NCBI GenBank assembly: GCA_030248295.1 | Contig: JASANH010001652.1 | Coordinates: 62,001-126,000, forward strand | Source of the DNA: Mesodorylaimus sp. YZB2_4 | Taxonomy: Eukaryota > Nematoda > Enoplea > Dorylaimida > Dorylaimidae | DNA: 64,000 nt | Direction of reading: 5' to 3' | Shown here: positions 24,001 through 35,600 of the stretch, piece after piece | How positions within the stretch are numbered: position 1 is the first letter of the stretch | Layout of the letters: the number at the start of each line of letters is the position of its first letter | Program-made: the position numbers and the translations under genes | The notes under the pieces: model-generated | Database searches by the model: none | What the model was told of the DNA's origin: nothing | The model's input: only the letters and a program-made list of their open reading frames with translations

Positions 24001-25282
24001 CCAGCGTATTTGGTTTTGATCTTCAGCTATTCTGCGGAAATGGATGGAAAGCACAGGATTCGATTCGTCTACAGTCTGGTCGCCATTCCGGCTGGTAATG
24101 GCCGGTTTTATGATCGAGAGGGTTTGGCTAGTGGGTGGTTGACAGCGTGCTCGAATGGAGAAAAGGTAGGAAAAGTAAATGAATTTTGGTATTAAAACTG
24201 GGTTGCATAATTTTGTGTTTTAGATAAGAATATTTTTGAAGAAACCGGGCAAATTCAGATTGTTGCCGGAATATGACCAATGTGCATTGATTATGGTGGG
24301 ACCAGGAACGGGAGTGGCACCTTTTATGGGGTTCTTGGATCGAATTCGGTAGGCGATGTTTGGCGGGAGTGGAGCAGTGTTGAGAGTGGGTTTGTTTGCA
24401 GGGCCATGAAACAAAGCGTGTCGACGTCATTTCCCGATGTGAGATTATTTTTTGGATGCAGAAACGAGAAGTTGGACTTTTTGTATCAGTGAGTTTGACT
24501 GGGGGCGTTTTAGGTGGCTATACTTGTATGTAGCGGAGGAGATTATGGCCGTGTTACTGACAATTAGGCTGGTGCGACTGACCGGAGATTATGGCCGTGT
24601 GACTGACCGTCCATTGTGGGTAGAACTCACCTTGACCATCTAGTGCCACTGATAAGTGAAGTGTAGAAGCTCGACTGCCAATCGATACTCTACTTACGCT
24701 AAACACTGAATCGGTACGCGGCACCCACCCGTCAGGCAGATGTTTAAGACTAGGTTGGCTGCTGCGGGTTTTTGGCCCGGTCACTCCCTCCAGTAATACG
24801 GACCCAGTCGTATCACGGAAAGATGGATAGACGCTAGCAGGCAGGTGCCCAGGAGAATCCCAGTGCCGTGGAAGTACCTTCAGCGATGCTGATAGATGTT
24901 AGGAAGGTGGGAGGAGCGTGGTGGCTGAGCGAGTTTATGTTGACCAATCGACTTGTAATTTAGGGACGAGTTGGAGTCTTTGGTTCATGCTGGTGTCCTT
25001 ACCCATTTCCACGTTGCCTTTTCGGGCGGTGGCTTATCGTCGACGGGTCGATACGTGCAGGACTTGATCAGGCAGCGGGGTGAAGAGATGAGTCGACTGA
25101 TCCTCGGTGACCAGCCAGTTCGGATCTACGTGTGTGGCGATGCCAAGCACATGGCCGTCGATGTATTCACTGCATTCTGCGACATTCTGTCCAAACATGG
25201 TGGCAAAACGGAGAAGGAGGCGGTGGAATTTTGTAGGAAAATGCAAGACGATAGCAGATATGTGCAGGATGTGTGGACCTGA
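18099..25282 (+). CDS. MTRR: Methionine synthase reductase
   Basis: Thirteen exons (18099-18242, 18341-18491, 20448-20565, 20626-20980, 22898-23047, 23326-23411, 23469-23625, 23682-23862, 23920-23962, 24027-24165, 24224-24348, 24402-24488, 24964-25282) join to 684 aa; human MTRR is about 700. It is a diflavin reductase that passes electrons from NADPH through FAD and FMN to reactivate oxidised cobalamin on methionine synthase. The FMN-binding flavodoxin domain shows LYGSQTGQAKAISENIAE, STTGDGDFPDTA and GLGDTNYNNFCASPKKVERR. The FAD domain shows YDPGDAF, LQPRPYS and GWLTAC. The NADPH domain shows MVGPGTGVAPFMGFLD, FFGCRN, YVCGDAKHMA and the C-terminal YVQDVW. DTNYNNFC and the CAxP-type insert favour MTRR over NDOR1 or P450 reductase. 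Introns 2 and 4 are long (1956 and 1917 bp) and packed with repeats. Confidence 0.95.
19018..19228 (-). pseudogene. Inverted partial copy of MTRR exon 4 inside MTRR intron 2
   Basis: The minus strand here repeats about 211 bp of MTRR exon 4 (20756-20967) with about eight mismatches by my count. It keeps the reading PARRLSVDQLAAEFSWKC and DLERREIKLHQTDAQCEC. Residue changes include V to A near the start and ESLNS to EWLNS. It lacks both exon borders, so it cannot be a functional exon by itself. It lies 1.5 kb upstream of its source and in the opposite orientation, so the primary transcript can fold back on itself. Confidence 0.9.
19295..19490 (+). repeat. Dispersed repeat family A, copy 1
   Basis: This segment aligns in direct orientation with 39036-39215. 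Shared words are GTTGATGTTTCTA/GCTGATGTGTCTA, AGTCGCGAGACT, CAGTCGG(G/A)G(G/T)TTTT and GTGCGCTGGTTACA. Fragments related to it occur near 1455, 24740 and (inverted) 46000. It has no coding content and lies in MTRR intron 2. It is probably a SINE- or MITE-like family; the class is unknown. Confidence 0.75.
20080..20415 (+). repeat. Dispersed repeat family B, copy 1
   Basis: Homologous in direct orientation to 53690-53955. Shared stretches include CGTGTGAGACAGGTCAGGCC, GGGTCGAGTCGAGTGA, AGGCTGGCTGGA, TTTCGAGAGGAAGGGTT and CCCTTGCCCATACTTGG. It lies at the end of MTRR intron 2, immediately before exon 3. It does not encode a protein I recognise. Confidence 0.8.
21645..21720 (+). repeat. CCTCTAAAT minisatellite
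   Basis: Tandem units of about 9 bp (CCTCTAAAT) degrade into TCTAAAACC and TAATCCTCC variants. They sit just inside the left terminus of the TIR element, and a short run of the same unit is found near its right terminus. Confidence 0.8.
22315..22561 (+). mobile_element. tRNA-derived SINE-like element
   Basis: A pol III A-box-like TGGCTCAGTTGG sits at 22325-22336 after GCCGCGG, as in many tRNA-derived SINE heads. The body is non-coding, and the unit ends in an A-rich tail (ACAAAAATTAAAAAAGG) near 22561. The B-box region is degenerate. It is nested within the TIR element of MTRR intron 4. Confidence 0.5.
24720..24812 (+). repeat. Dispersed repeat family D, copy in MTRR intron 12
   Basis: Related to the inverted element at 45950-46085 through GTTTAAGACTAGGTTGGCTG and CACTCCCTCCAGTAATACGG. 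It is non-coding and lies in the 475-bp intron before the last MTRR exon. Just upstream (about 24538-24610) a GAGATTATGGCCGTGT unit is tandemly duplicated. Confidence 0.65.
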
Positions 25283-25707
25283 ACACTGGAGCGAGTGAAG
25301 AAAGAAGCTCCTGTGATTTTAGTGGTCGACTGGAACTTAATTTTACACGCCTGTGCAAGACTGTGACATTACTGATCCACAATTCTATGCTTTTGGCGGG
25401 ATAAGGCTTGAGTTTTTAGATAGTTTCAAGGTGAGATTTGGTGTTTAGTTGGATAAAAATAAAGGGTTGGAGGTAAAGGTTTTCTCGGCCTGGTCGGTTA
25501 TGTTCATCACTTTGTTTAGCCCACGTGTCCTAGGTTGTTTGTGACACCTGAAACTCATTTTTACCTAGTCTGAGTTTGTAAACATCACGTGACTTATTTG
25601 GCTCGGCTCGCTGTACCCTCGTTGTTTTCGGGAAAGTTCGATCGATTCCGAATTTCGAAAAGAAAGTTTTCAGATTTTTGGCGTAACGGTCAATGATTTA
25701 GGGGGAA
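25283..25707. other. Intergenic spacer with MTRR polyadenylation signal
   Basis: AATAAA at 25458-25463 lies 176 bp after the MTRR stop and is the likely poly(A) signal. Downstream, GAAAGTTTTCAG at about 25664-25674 followed by the ST13 start 30-odd bp later resembles a 3' splice site for a 5' leader. Nothing else is evident. Confidence 0.5.
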
Positions 25708-28700
25708 ATGGCGTCGAAGGAGCAATTGACGTTATTGCAGCAATTTGTCGAAATGTGCAAAAGGAATCCGGATATTCTTCATCTTCCAGAAATTAAATTC
25801 TATCGTGATTATTTGGAAAGGTACAGTATGCTTCTCGATTCGAGTTGAAAATGAATATAATTTCACTTGTTTCAGTTTGGGCGCGAAAATTCCGCCGCCG
25901 ACTAAAGCTCAGGGGGAGAAGCCGCAGGTAGGACCTAATTAACGTTTTGTGGGCGTGGCGTGTAGTGCGTGAAAGGGGCTCTGGACAGTCAACAACCGGC
26001 GGATTATCTCCCTCCCTAGGTACCGTACCGTAAATCTTTGTTTGTGCGGCCTGTGGTACTATCCGAAGGGTTCGGACACGGTAGTGTAGGATTTTGCCGT
26101 AATGGCACTTAGCACGAGACAGGATGACCGTTGTCCTTCGAGTATTGTAACCGTATTCATTTAATACCTAATCAATATTTCGCAAGGATAGGCTTACGTG
26201 TTTTGTTGAGCGCTGTACTGTTGTTCATACCAAAAGTCAAGAAGCTGGTTATGACTTATTGCTGACTGACATGGTAGGAATTGGTTTGCAAGTCCTATTT
26301 TTTAGCCCACTTCGCCGCCACAGCAGCAAAAACCAGACTCGCCGATAGAGGTGGACGAGCCGGAGAGCGAAGGAGAATCCGAAAGCGAGTTGGAATTGGA
26401 TCAGACCGGGGTTATTGAAGCTGATGCGGATGAACCGTTGCCTATGGGCGATCCTTCCATTGAGGTATGTCTTATCTTGTTTTTCACGAGACGCTAACGA
26501 ATGATAGTACGTTCCTGTGTTTAGCTCAGTGAGGAACAGGCGGATAAGGCGGACGAGAAGCGAGGCGCGGCAATCAGCGCATTCAATGATGGTAAGGATC
26601 GAATTTTCGACATCTGATGATAGATCTGGGACCGAGTGGAAGGGCAATTTCTCTTTTCACGAAACGAAGGGAGCAAGTTGGGGACCGGCTATTCATGGAA
26701 GCATTGAGAATTCAGCGCAGTAAAATGAGTGTTTATCGCTTCAGGACATTATGAAGAAGCGCTAAAATTGTTCACTGAAGCGATCGAACTGAATCCGGGC
26801 TCTGCGCTTTTACACGCTAAACGGGCAAAGTGAGTGTTCGAATTTGTTTTTAAAAAAATTGAAACTTTTTCGAACTTTCTTCAGCGTTTTGCTTAAATTG
26901 AATAAACCAGTGGCTGCCATTCGGGATTGCGATAAGGCTATCAGTATCAATCCGGACTCGGCTCAGCCATACAAGTTCCGCGGTCGGGCCCATCGGTATG
27001 TCTGTGGGGGAAGGCAGTCGAGGGTTGGGTGCCGTCTCATAGCCGTGCAAGTTTCAGACTGTTGGGTCAATGGGAAGAAGCGTTCAGGGATTTGGTCATG
27101 GCGTGCAAGTTGGACTACGACGATCAGGCTTACGAGTGGATGAAAGAAGTGGAAGTCAATGTATGTCCAAATACTTGATTCCTATACTTTAAGGTGGCAG
27201 GAAGTTTCTATTTTAGGCCAAGAAGGTTCAAGAACATACGCGTAAGCAAGAAAGGAAACGCGAAGAACGCGAGGCTAAGAAACGCGCGGATCGCGTGAAA
27301 AAGGCGAAAGAAGAATATGAGCGCCAGAAAGTGAGTCGAATGGTTTTTTGAAAGCCTGTTGCTTGGCCAGGGGAGTGCAGGGGTTTATTTTGCAGCATCT
27401 GCACTGCATCACCTTTTAGAACAGAGAGCACGGAACTTTAAATCGTGTAAATAAGTCTTTACTGACGAAGATATAGGATTTCAAAAGAGGCAATATAGAC
27501 ATGTGCTTCTGCTTATGGGATTTCGAGCCTGTCCTGCGAATAAGAGTGGAGCCTAATCCATGTGATTTTAAAATTTAAGCATAGCAGCTCTGTAACCACA
27601 TTTTGAAGATACACGAGAAGGAATTGTGTTACGGTATCTAAATTTCAGCAGTTTTAACCATACATGTGAGTAACCTGCTTGTATGTACTGCCTTCATTAT
27701 TAGTTATACAGTACGCAAGCCTTATCCCGGGGACATACAGTAAGTAGGGATTCACGGTATCGTGTTTTAAATACGCCGCTTACGTAAATCTAGTTTCTGT
27801 TTGCATTTAGCAAATAGCGGTGCTACACGTTTGCGTTAGTCTTACAGATAAAATCTCTTTCCTTTGCTGTGTCAACGACAGCTGAGATGCAGGGATGCCA
27901 CAAGATTAGTTGTGAGTAGGCTAGTGGGGTATGCTATAGATGCATACAAACATGAAAACAGCAAATCACAAAGTCTTAGAAACCATGTACTGTGCGAGAT
28001 GTATGTCTCGTATGTCATAACCCTGGCCCCGACCCGAAAAGCCCACCAAGTTTATCGCTAACGAGATGGTCCCCCATCGTTGTCCGCCCATTGTCAAGTC
28101 AAAGGCTGATCTAACGTATCAGCTGTCGCCAGTTAGAGTTAGATAGGCGTATTTTCGAGAAGGTTCCCTCCAGTTCGTTAGTGTATATAATTTAAGCGGC
28201 TAGTCCAGTGGGCCCATTGTCTTCTTTTGGTCGGCTCCGTGATCTAATTGTCAAACTGCCACTATTCAGGTGATTGGTTTGTGTCCCGCAATTACTGTAG
28301 TCACTTCATAGTGGTTTCAGGAGTTCGGCTTTCTGCATTTATTAGAAGTCTTGGTTTTCAGGCGCAAGAGTCTCAACGTCACCAGGAAGAAGATTTCGAG
28401 GAGATGGGTGATTTTGGCGGCGCTGGAATGGGAGGCATGCCACCAGGGTTCGCGGATATTTTCAGGGATCCTGAATTGATGGAAGCTTTCAAAGTAAGCT
28501 AGGATGGATTTTCTTGTTTTTCTCCCCATGGTATAGTGGTTGCGTTTTGTAGGATCCAGAAGTGGCTGCTGCTTTTGCGGACGTGTCCCAGAATCCGATG
28601 AATATCGCCAAACATCAGGTATGGGAGTGAGATTAGGAGAATAGAGGCAGGCTTGTGGAGTTTTGGGCCATATTTTTAGATTTAGAATTGTGATTGAGGC

Positions 28701-28914
28701 TGGGTGCATTGTTGAAATTTTAATTTAGAGCAATCCGAAAGTGGCGAAAGTTTTGGAAAAATTTGCTCAAAAGATGGGCGGTGGTGGTGGTATCCCTGGT
28801 GGTATGTTCGGCGGCATGGGCGGAGCTGGCGCAGGACCATTCGGAGGTGGAGCTGGCGGTGGGGCTGGTCGCCAGCCGCCGCCGCAACCGAAGCCAGACA
28901 TCGATATCGATTAA
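25708..28914 (+). CDS. ST13: Hsc70-interacting protein (Hip/ST13)
   Basis: Eleven exons (25708-25820, 25876-25927, 26306-26464, 26525-26591, 26745-26829, 26885-26995, 27058-27160, 27217-27330, 28362-28493, 28553-28618, 28729-28914) join to 395 aa; human ST13 has 369. Hip is a cytosolic cochaperone that binds the ATPase domain of Hsc70 and slows ADP release. Domains in order: N-terminal dimerisation helices ([20 protein letters not shown]), an acidic linker ([15 protein letters not shown]), three TPRs ([58 protein letters not shown]), a highly charged helix ([18 protein letters not shown]), a Gly/Met-rich GGMP-like part and a C-terminal STI1/DP domain ([28 protein letters not shown]) ending PDIDID. 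The only long intron (intron 8, 1031 bp) has no recognised content. Confidence 0.96.
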
Positions 28915-29696
28915 GCGGTGTCAGCGAGTGAGCGATGAATGACTGCTGGACGACACAGGTGCGTTTATCGGATAAAGATTTGGAAACCGTATTTATGAAT
29001 GAGAATAACAGGTTTGTGTTTTTTCTGACTGCGAGTATGGAGGACGATTATTTCGTTTTTTGTGAAATGTGAATCGTGCATGGCACTTTAGTGTGAAATA
29101 GTAAAAGCGAATTATGTGCAGATGTTTTGTGTTGGGGGTCGTTGACAGTGCCGGGGTCTGGGTGGGGTCTAGTGGAATGCAGTCCATTAAAGGGCGGGTG
29201 CCCTTGACCTTTGGAGCGGGCCAAGAATGGAGGGTGTGCGCACGTGAGGAGGAGGTTACGTCAGAGAAAGAGGCGATTTGCGAGCAAGCAAAGACGAAGA
29301 GTAGGTTGAACGCGGGTCACGATTTCGCGCGCCATCGGTGTGCGTCCAAATCGGGCGCGCGGGGGGATGGGACGGAAATGGCTCCGTCCTTCAACCGACT
29401 ACGGACGACCGAGGCGGGGACGCGCTATTGTACGTGCGTCGTCTTCGACAGCCAAACTTGGCCAACTAGGTCCGCCGCCTACTCGCCCGAGGCCATCCTT
29501 ATTAGAGTCGAACGCGTGCTCGCCTCCTCGCCGCACTCCACTACGAGGCGACTCGCCGACGGTCCACTGTACGAGCAGGCTAGCACCTATTGATTGGTGA
29601 TCAGGATTATGAGCAGCCTGTGACAATACAGTCTGCAACACTGTCCACTCGGTCGGCATTTCGGCATTCGGACACGGACATTTTCAAAGAGAGAAT
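28915..29696. promoter_or_regulatory. GC-rich region upstream of the DEX-1-like gene
   Basis: 782 bp. From about 29200 to 29600 the sequence is rich in CG dinucleotides (for example GATTTCGCGCGCCATCGG), unlike its surroundings, which would suit a CpG-type promoter or first non-coding exon of the gene starting at 29697. Two overlapping open frames are explained by the GC bias and I do not call them genes. Confidence 0.4.
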
Positions 29697-32600
29697 ATGA
29701 TTCCTAGAATTTTGGATGTGTCGAGCCTCCGAGCTCGGACAAATATTGGTGTCATGGTTTGGATGGTTAGCCTGTGCTTACTTATTCAATTAGCCAATTG
29801 TGCAAGGCCCAGTGAAGGTGAGTGCCAGAGGACTCAAGTGCCCAGTGCTCGAGTTTTGTGCTTTCTGTTGACATGACTCGATCCACTTTTGAACTACAGT
29901 AAGGAACTGTGCTTGCGGCCAGTGGTTTCTACTGTAGTGTAAGGTTACTTTTGCTGTGGCGCCTTCTCTCACGCTGTGTCTCATCTGATCATTGCATGAG
30001 AGACTGGTGTGCTTGCGCTACACTCACTCTGACAATCCAATTATGAAACCTTAATCCAATCTTAATTCACTTCCTGCGTTGTTTAAGAAAGTTAAACAAA
30101 ACTAGAGGTTTTTTTGCATTTCTAAGACAGCGCGAACTGTTCGATATGCTTTGGAAATCTTTTCTCTTGACCCGAAAACGTTTGTGCGTGATTGAGTGTG
30201 GATAGAATTCGTGTTTCTGGGTTCGACGTGTTGCTCGTTTACTACGCGTTTCGTCGTCATTTGCCAACGAATGGTACGACCAGAAGAAAAGTTGACCCGC
30301 ATTCCCGACCACGTCTCTTGGTCGAATCCTAAATTCGTGCTTTCTTCCGAGACTTCGTTGTCGACCGCCCCCCCCCCCCCCCCCCCCCAACTGAGGGCGC
30401 GTATAGTATGTCGAGGGACGAGGTGGGAGAGAATGCGCCGTGATGGAAATCGTGTACAAGGGTCGAAAAAGTGAAAATATTCGTACTGTAGAGCATGTGT
30501 ACAGCTAGTAGAACTGAGGAACCCTGGTTAGTAGGTATATTTAAATATTTTTTGGCAGTGTTATTTGACTTTGACTGAATGAACCAAAAAAGATAATATA
30601 ACTGAGTCAAATACTTTTTCAACGAAACGACGCTGTCTTGCATATAAAATTATTCAGATCACGCGGCTGTACACCACTGCGATCAGTGGAGGATGGTCAT
30701 TATATGCGAAGGTGATCGTAACCAAATACCAACTTTTTGACTTGTCCCTCATAATATTCACAAAAATATGCATTATTGCATTAAGTCAGTGTCAAATTGC
30801 CAGTGCGCCTGCTGTTGGCTCCCTTCAGCGTTCCAAATTCGTAAAATGTTACTTGCATTGAGTCATTACCTTGTGGGGGGGGGGGTGGTCATGAATGACT
30901 GTGATTACATGATTCGTAGACGTATGGCCGAATTTGGTTGACGTAGGACGATGCGCTTATTTCGAAGAATCGCGTTCTTACTGACACCAATCTCGACTTG
31001 GTTGTCCTAGGTGATAGGAGTAACGGGACTTATGTGGGCCATGGTGGTGATCAGTTACTTTCCCTTCTGGCAATGACGTAATCGAGTGGAAAAGGAGGGC
31101 GCACGGGAGACAGTCGCACGGTGGTAACTCTAACGCGTCCCAAATATCTTTACCAAGTTCGATCAGTACGTCATTTTAGTGCGGACTGGGATGCACAGAA
31201 GGCTGGCCCCCGAGGGCAGTTAAGGCCCTTGATTTTCTATTTTCTTCCACTTCAACCAAGCTGTATAAGATTGAGAAAATGGAATGCACAGGTGCAGACC
31301 ACTTCTAGGTCGCGCTTTTCTTCCGAACCAAGTGCAGCCGTTTTCACTGGGCCAACGGATGGATGCATTCTTCGCATGACTGACAGCCGTGAGTAGAAGC
31401 CAGGCGAAGACATGAAAAAGGGGCTCGTAAAAAGTTGACTTGAGTTGAAACCCAATCTGGACACAAGCAGTGGGGTGTGTGGGAGGAGTGGAGCGAGGTC
31501 TCCCTATTCACATGGGGCCTTTGTAACGGAAGAGTGTCGTGCGATGACCGCATTAGGCAGTAATTGACTCCTTGCCAAAGACTACTTTTGTCGGAGTCAA
31601 GTCAGTGAAATTTGTCGAGTGCCAACTCGGTGTCAGGATCACTTTTCTTATCCAGTCTTCACAGTTCCCCGCCCGTTTTGCACCCTCTTCGAGCTTGGTA
31701 CCAAATCATAATATATTCTTTACATTGCTCAATTTTGTTGACATTACAGCATGTTTTCGCAATGACCGAAAAGTTTTGCCTTCTTTTCGGTTCGGGTCCG
31801 AGGCGACGGCTGTGCGTAATGGACAAGACGTTTTTAACTTGTCTCTCACGCCCATGCCCAAATTGAGTAGGTGCGAAAGATGTGATCAGTGTCTGCCCAT
31901 TTGGGGGAGATGCAATCTCGGAACCAATTTCTTAGAGCAGGCTATTTCGGATAGCGGACAGAGTCACTATAGGCAAGAAACAGGGGACATTTTTTGCATG
32001 TATATTTGGCATGGAGGTGAGACGGATTGAGAAAATGTTTTTCTACAATATTCGCAACTCGATGCGTAAACTGTGAAAAAAGCACATAGAAAAGCCAAAA
32101 ACCGGTTTGGTGAGACTGTATAAATTGGGTACATTCGATCAAGTTATGCCATGCGAGACATGTTTGAATTTGTGAAAAGAATACTTTTTCCTTGCTCAAT
32201 TTATAATTTTTGAACATCCTTGCGAAGAAAAGAGGAGCCAGGAGACTGAAAATAGAATTGGGCGGGCTTTGTTCACTTCCTAAGATGGCGAATATTCGAA
32301 TTGGATTTTTGGTTGACCCGTGAACGAGGAGGAGGAGAGGACAAAAAAGTGTGAACATATAGAGCAGGATGTTGACACGAGTGCGAGCGCAGAGGGTGCA
32401 TTTTTTTGAGTAGGGACGATGAAAAGATAGAATCAAGAAGGACTTCGTGTTAACCGAGTCAAGTGCAAAGGGGGTTCTTCGAGAGCATGAGGTGAGCAGA
32501 GCGAGGACAGGTCGACGAGGAGGGGTCGAAAGTCGACAATCAGCGTGGGGTCAAGTGCAGGAAGAGGCACAGAGGGTGCAATAGAATAAGAGAGGACAAC

Positions 32601-35600
32601 TGGACCAAAATTTCCATCACTCCATAGCAAAGTGTGCTAAATTTGCTTCCGATTTTTGTTGAATGTTTTCATCCTGTCCCTTCTTGCTGAATTCTGATTT
32701 CTACACAAAATATAAAAAACTAAAAAATGCCCAGCGCAACATTTTTTAGTTCTCCACTTGACACTCGCAAAACCATGTGCTCTAAATTTTTGTCACGTTC
32801 GTCAAATCTGTTAGAAATTTCAAATTTTGAATTGAGATCACGGAATTTATTAGCTGACAGTTGATCACTAAATGAATATTTTCAAGCGTGACTGCCGTAA
32901 AGTGAGGCCAAAAAAGAAAGAATAAAGTTTGAGGCAAGTGTCTTAAATAAAAACTGTAATTTGAAGAAGCCAGGCAAATCGATGGACTTTATTGACAGAA
33001 AGAAAGAAACAAAAATAGTGTCAGTGTAGTCCAGTAATAATAGTGGGAAGAAGACTCGGCAGGTGGTCCTTCTTGAAATTACAGTACTCTCAGTCCCCTC
33101 CAGTCACTGCACATTAATTACAGTACCCTAAATAAGGCTGGAATTTGACTCACGATCAGTGGTTTTTTAGTGTCGTAAATCGCATCTTACTCAGTTTTCC
33201 TGATGACCTCGCTGCTCGATATTGTGAAGAAACTTCCTCGTTAGTCTCCTGCCACCCGTGCAAGGCGCCCAGATTCGATTTTCTCGACTGTGAGACACTT
33301 CGGGTTGTAGAAACCTAGGCTGACGAACCAGGCTAATTCCCACCTTTACTTCAGGGAAATGGGGTTTATAAGGTAGACCGAGTGGAAACAGTATTTTGCA
33401 TTGGTTTGTGTTGTTTAGAGCGACTATTAATGCGACTACGCGATGAGCAGAGCAGACAGTCTGGCGACGGGGTGCTTGGGGAGGATTTGTCGGCTGATCG
33501 ATTAAGGAGGCAATTACCCACTGAGATAAATATCCAAGTTACGGCGCCCTTATTCACGGCTCGTCTTTACGATTACGGTACATCAGATGGCGACAAAGAA
33601 GTGCCGCCTTCCATCGATGTGGGCATAAAATTTGAACTCAAGCAGCCGTTAACATTTTATGATCAGAAATTCAACGAAATCTATGTAAGTACCCCCGCAC
33701 ACTCCCCCCGAGTGTCCTTGAATGCAATGCATTTATGCATAGACACCTCAAATTCAGGGAAGAAATGGGAGGAATAAGAATTAGGAAGGTTATGAAAACT
33801 TTTTGCTCGGGTGGACAGACCTTGTGTGAAAGGTGGCGAGATCGTTTTGCCAAATACTTTCAACCAAGACGGGCAGCCAGTGTTTGCGCAGTTGTGCTTT
33901 ATCGAGCAGATTGAGTCATAGAAAGGCGATTTCAAGGTTAGACTCGGAAAGCAGACGTGTTCCACGACCCAAAGTGGGCATAGAACACAAGGCGTGTGCT
34001 GACCTTGGGCCCGTATGCACCCCCGAAATTGTCTGTTTTCTTGATTAGATCTTGAGCAACGGCGGGATTGGATTCGAAGCGAATTCTCGTAATTACAAAT
34101 CAGATGTGTTCCACGGTGGACCTCAATTGATAGCTCCCTTGTGGAATAGAAATGACCTGAGGAAGGGTGGAAAAATATTTTATCGAGAAGTGACTGGTAA
34201 GTTGAGCAAATCTCTTGTTATTTTGGCCACAGTTTTATCAACTCTTTGTTTCAGAGGGAAGAGCAATTGAGAGGGCGCAAAGCGAAGTTCGGTACCAATA
34301 TGATAAGATCATCAAGCCCACGTCGGTGCTGCTGGTCACTTGGGTGCATATGCAACCGATGGGTGATCAGAATTTGAGTGAAGATGTAAGTCGAATCAGT
34401 CCTGGCTGGGGAATAGGTCGAGTTGCAGAGGACGGGTTTGTTTGTCCAAGAGATTTCCAAGACTGATATTGACGTTATTGGAGGCTTGTTGCAGAAATTA
34501 GAGGATCAGTTGCAGTGGTAGGATCAAGTTGTAAAATTAGAGGATCATAAACTCATGATCAGTTCCACCTGTGGTGACTCTCCCTCAAATAGTTCCCCCC
34601 CCCCCGGGTAGCATGCTACGTATTCTACATCCAGACAGGATAGGATGAACAATACACATAAAAAAAATCGCCGGGTATCTTAATTTGCCCTCAAATATTG
34701 CGGTTTCCCCGCCATCTTCAATAAAGCCTATTTGAAAAAATATTTTTGGCATATTATATGAGAATATACAGTATGGTATTCTTGATGAATGGAGGACAAC
34801 TATGCTGATGTAACCCTTGCAGTATGTGTTTGTTTCAGAATTCGAACACCTTTCAAGCTGCTATTATCAGCAGTGATAATGGCACTTTCGCCAACTTTAT
34901 CTTCAAAAATATCGGATGGACTCAAGGAGCTGAGGCTGGATTCAGTAAAGGCGACAGCAAGACCTTTTACAGCCTGCCAACATCGGGCACGTCGAACATT
35001 ATGTACTTGAAAGACTACGGCAACACGGGCATCCCCGGGGAGTGGATGTTCGAAATTGGCCAAACTCAAATTATTCGCTGCAAACCGGGATTCAAAGGCG
35101 ACACGTGCGACGATGGTGAGTGCGAGGGAGTGTAAAGGGTATGCACGGTAGCCGAGTCCCACGAAAGATATCCTTAGCTTTCAGCGCGAGATATAGTAGG
35201 GCCTTATTAGGCGTCAGAGTGCTTATCAGTGTTATCATCCCTGGGGACGGTCTGAAATAACGCGCAGCATCTTATCAATCCCCTGTATCAGACTGCTTAT
35301 CAGTTCCAATCTCATCCTCACAATCAGTGATCGTGACATCCCCTTTCAGTTCTGCCTCTAAAGAGATTGCTTATCAGTAATTTTCCTAGTAGACCTTTTT
35401 GGCCTTCTTATCAGTGCTTCAAGATTGCTCCTATGTATGGCACACCAAACCTCGTCAGGTCGGGTAGCAAGTGGCGTTGCGCGTATTTGTGTGACAAATT
35501 ACAGCATCGGATTCGTGTCAATCCCAGATCTCCCACTAAAAACCCAGTCAATTGTGAGCGTGTCGTTGTAGAGTGCGCGGCATATGAATGGGGACCCGAC

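Noticed and set aside
18099..25282. First read as NADPH-dependent diflavin oxidoreductase (NDOR1) or P450 reductase
   Set aside because: The flavodoxin segment (LYGSQTGQAKAISENIAE, GLGDTNYNNFC) and the C-terminus (YVCGDAKHMA...YVQDVW) fit methionine synthase reductase better, and the length (684 aa) matches.
29114..29600. Overlapping GC-rich frames upstream of the DEX-1-like gene
   Set aside because: High CG content lengthens chance frames on both strands, and the Arg/Pro-rich products look like shadows.
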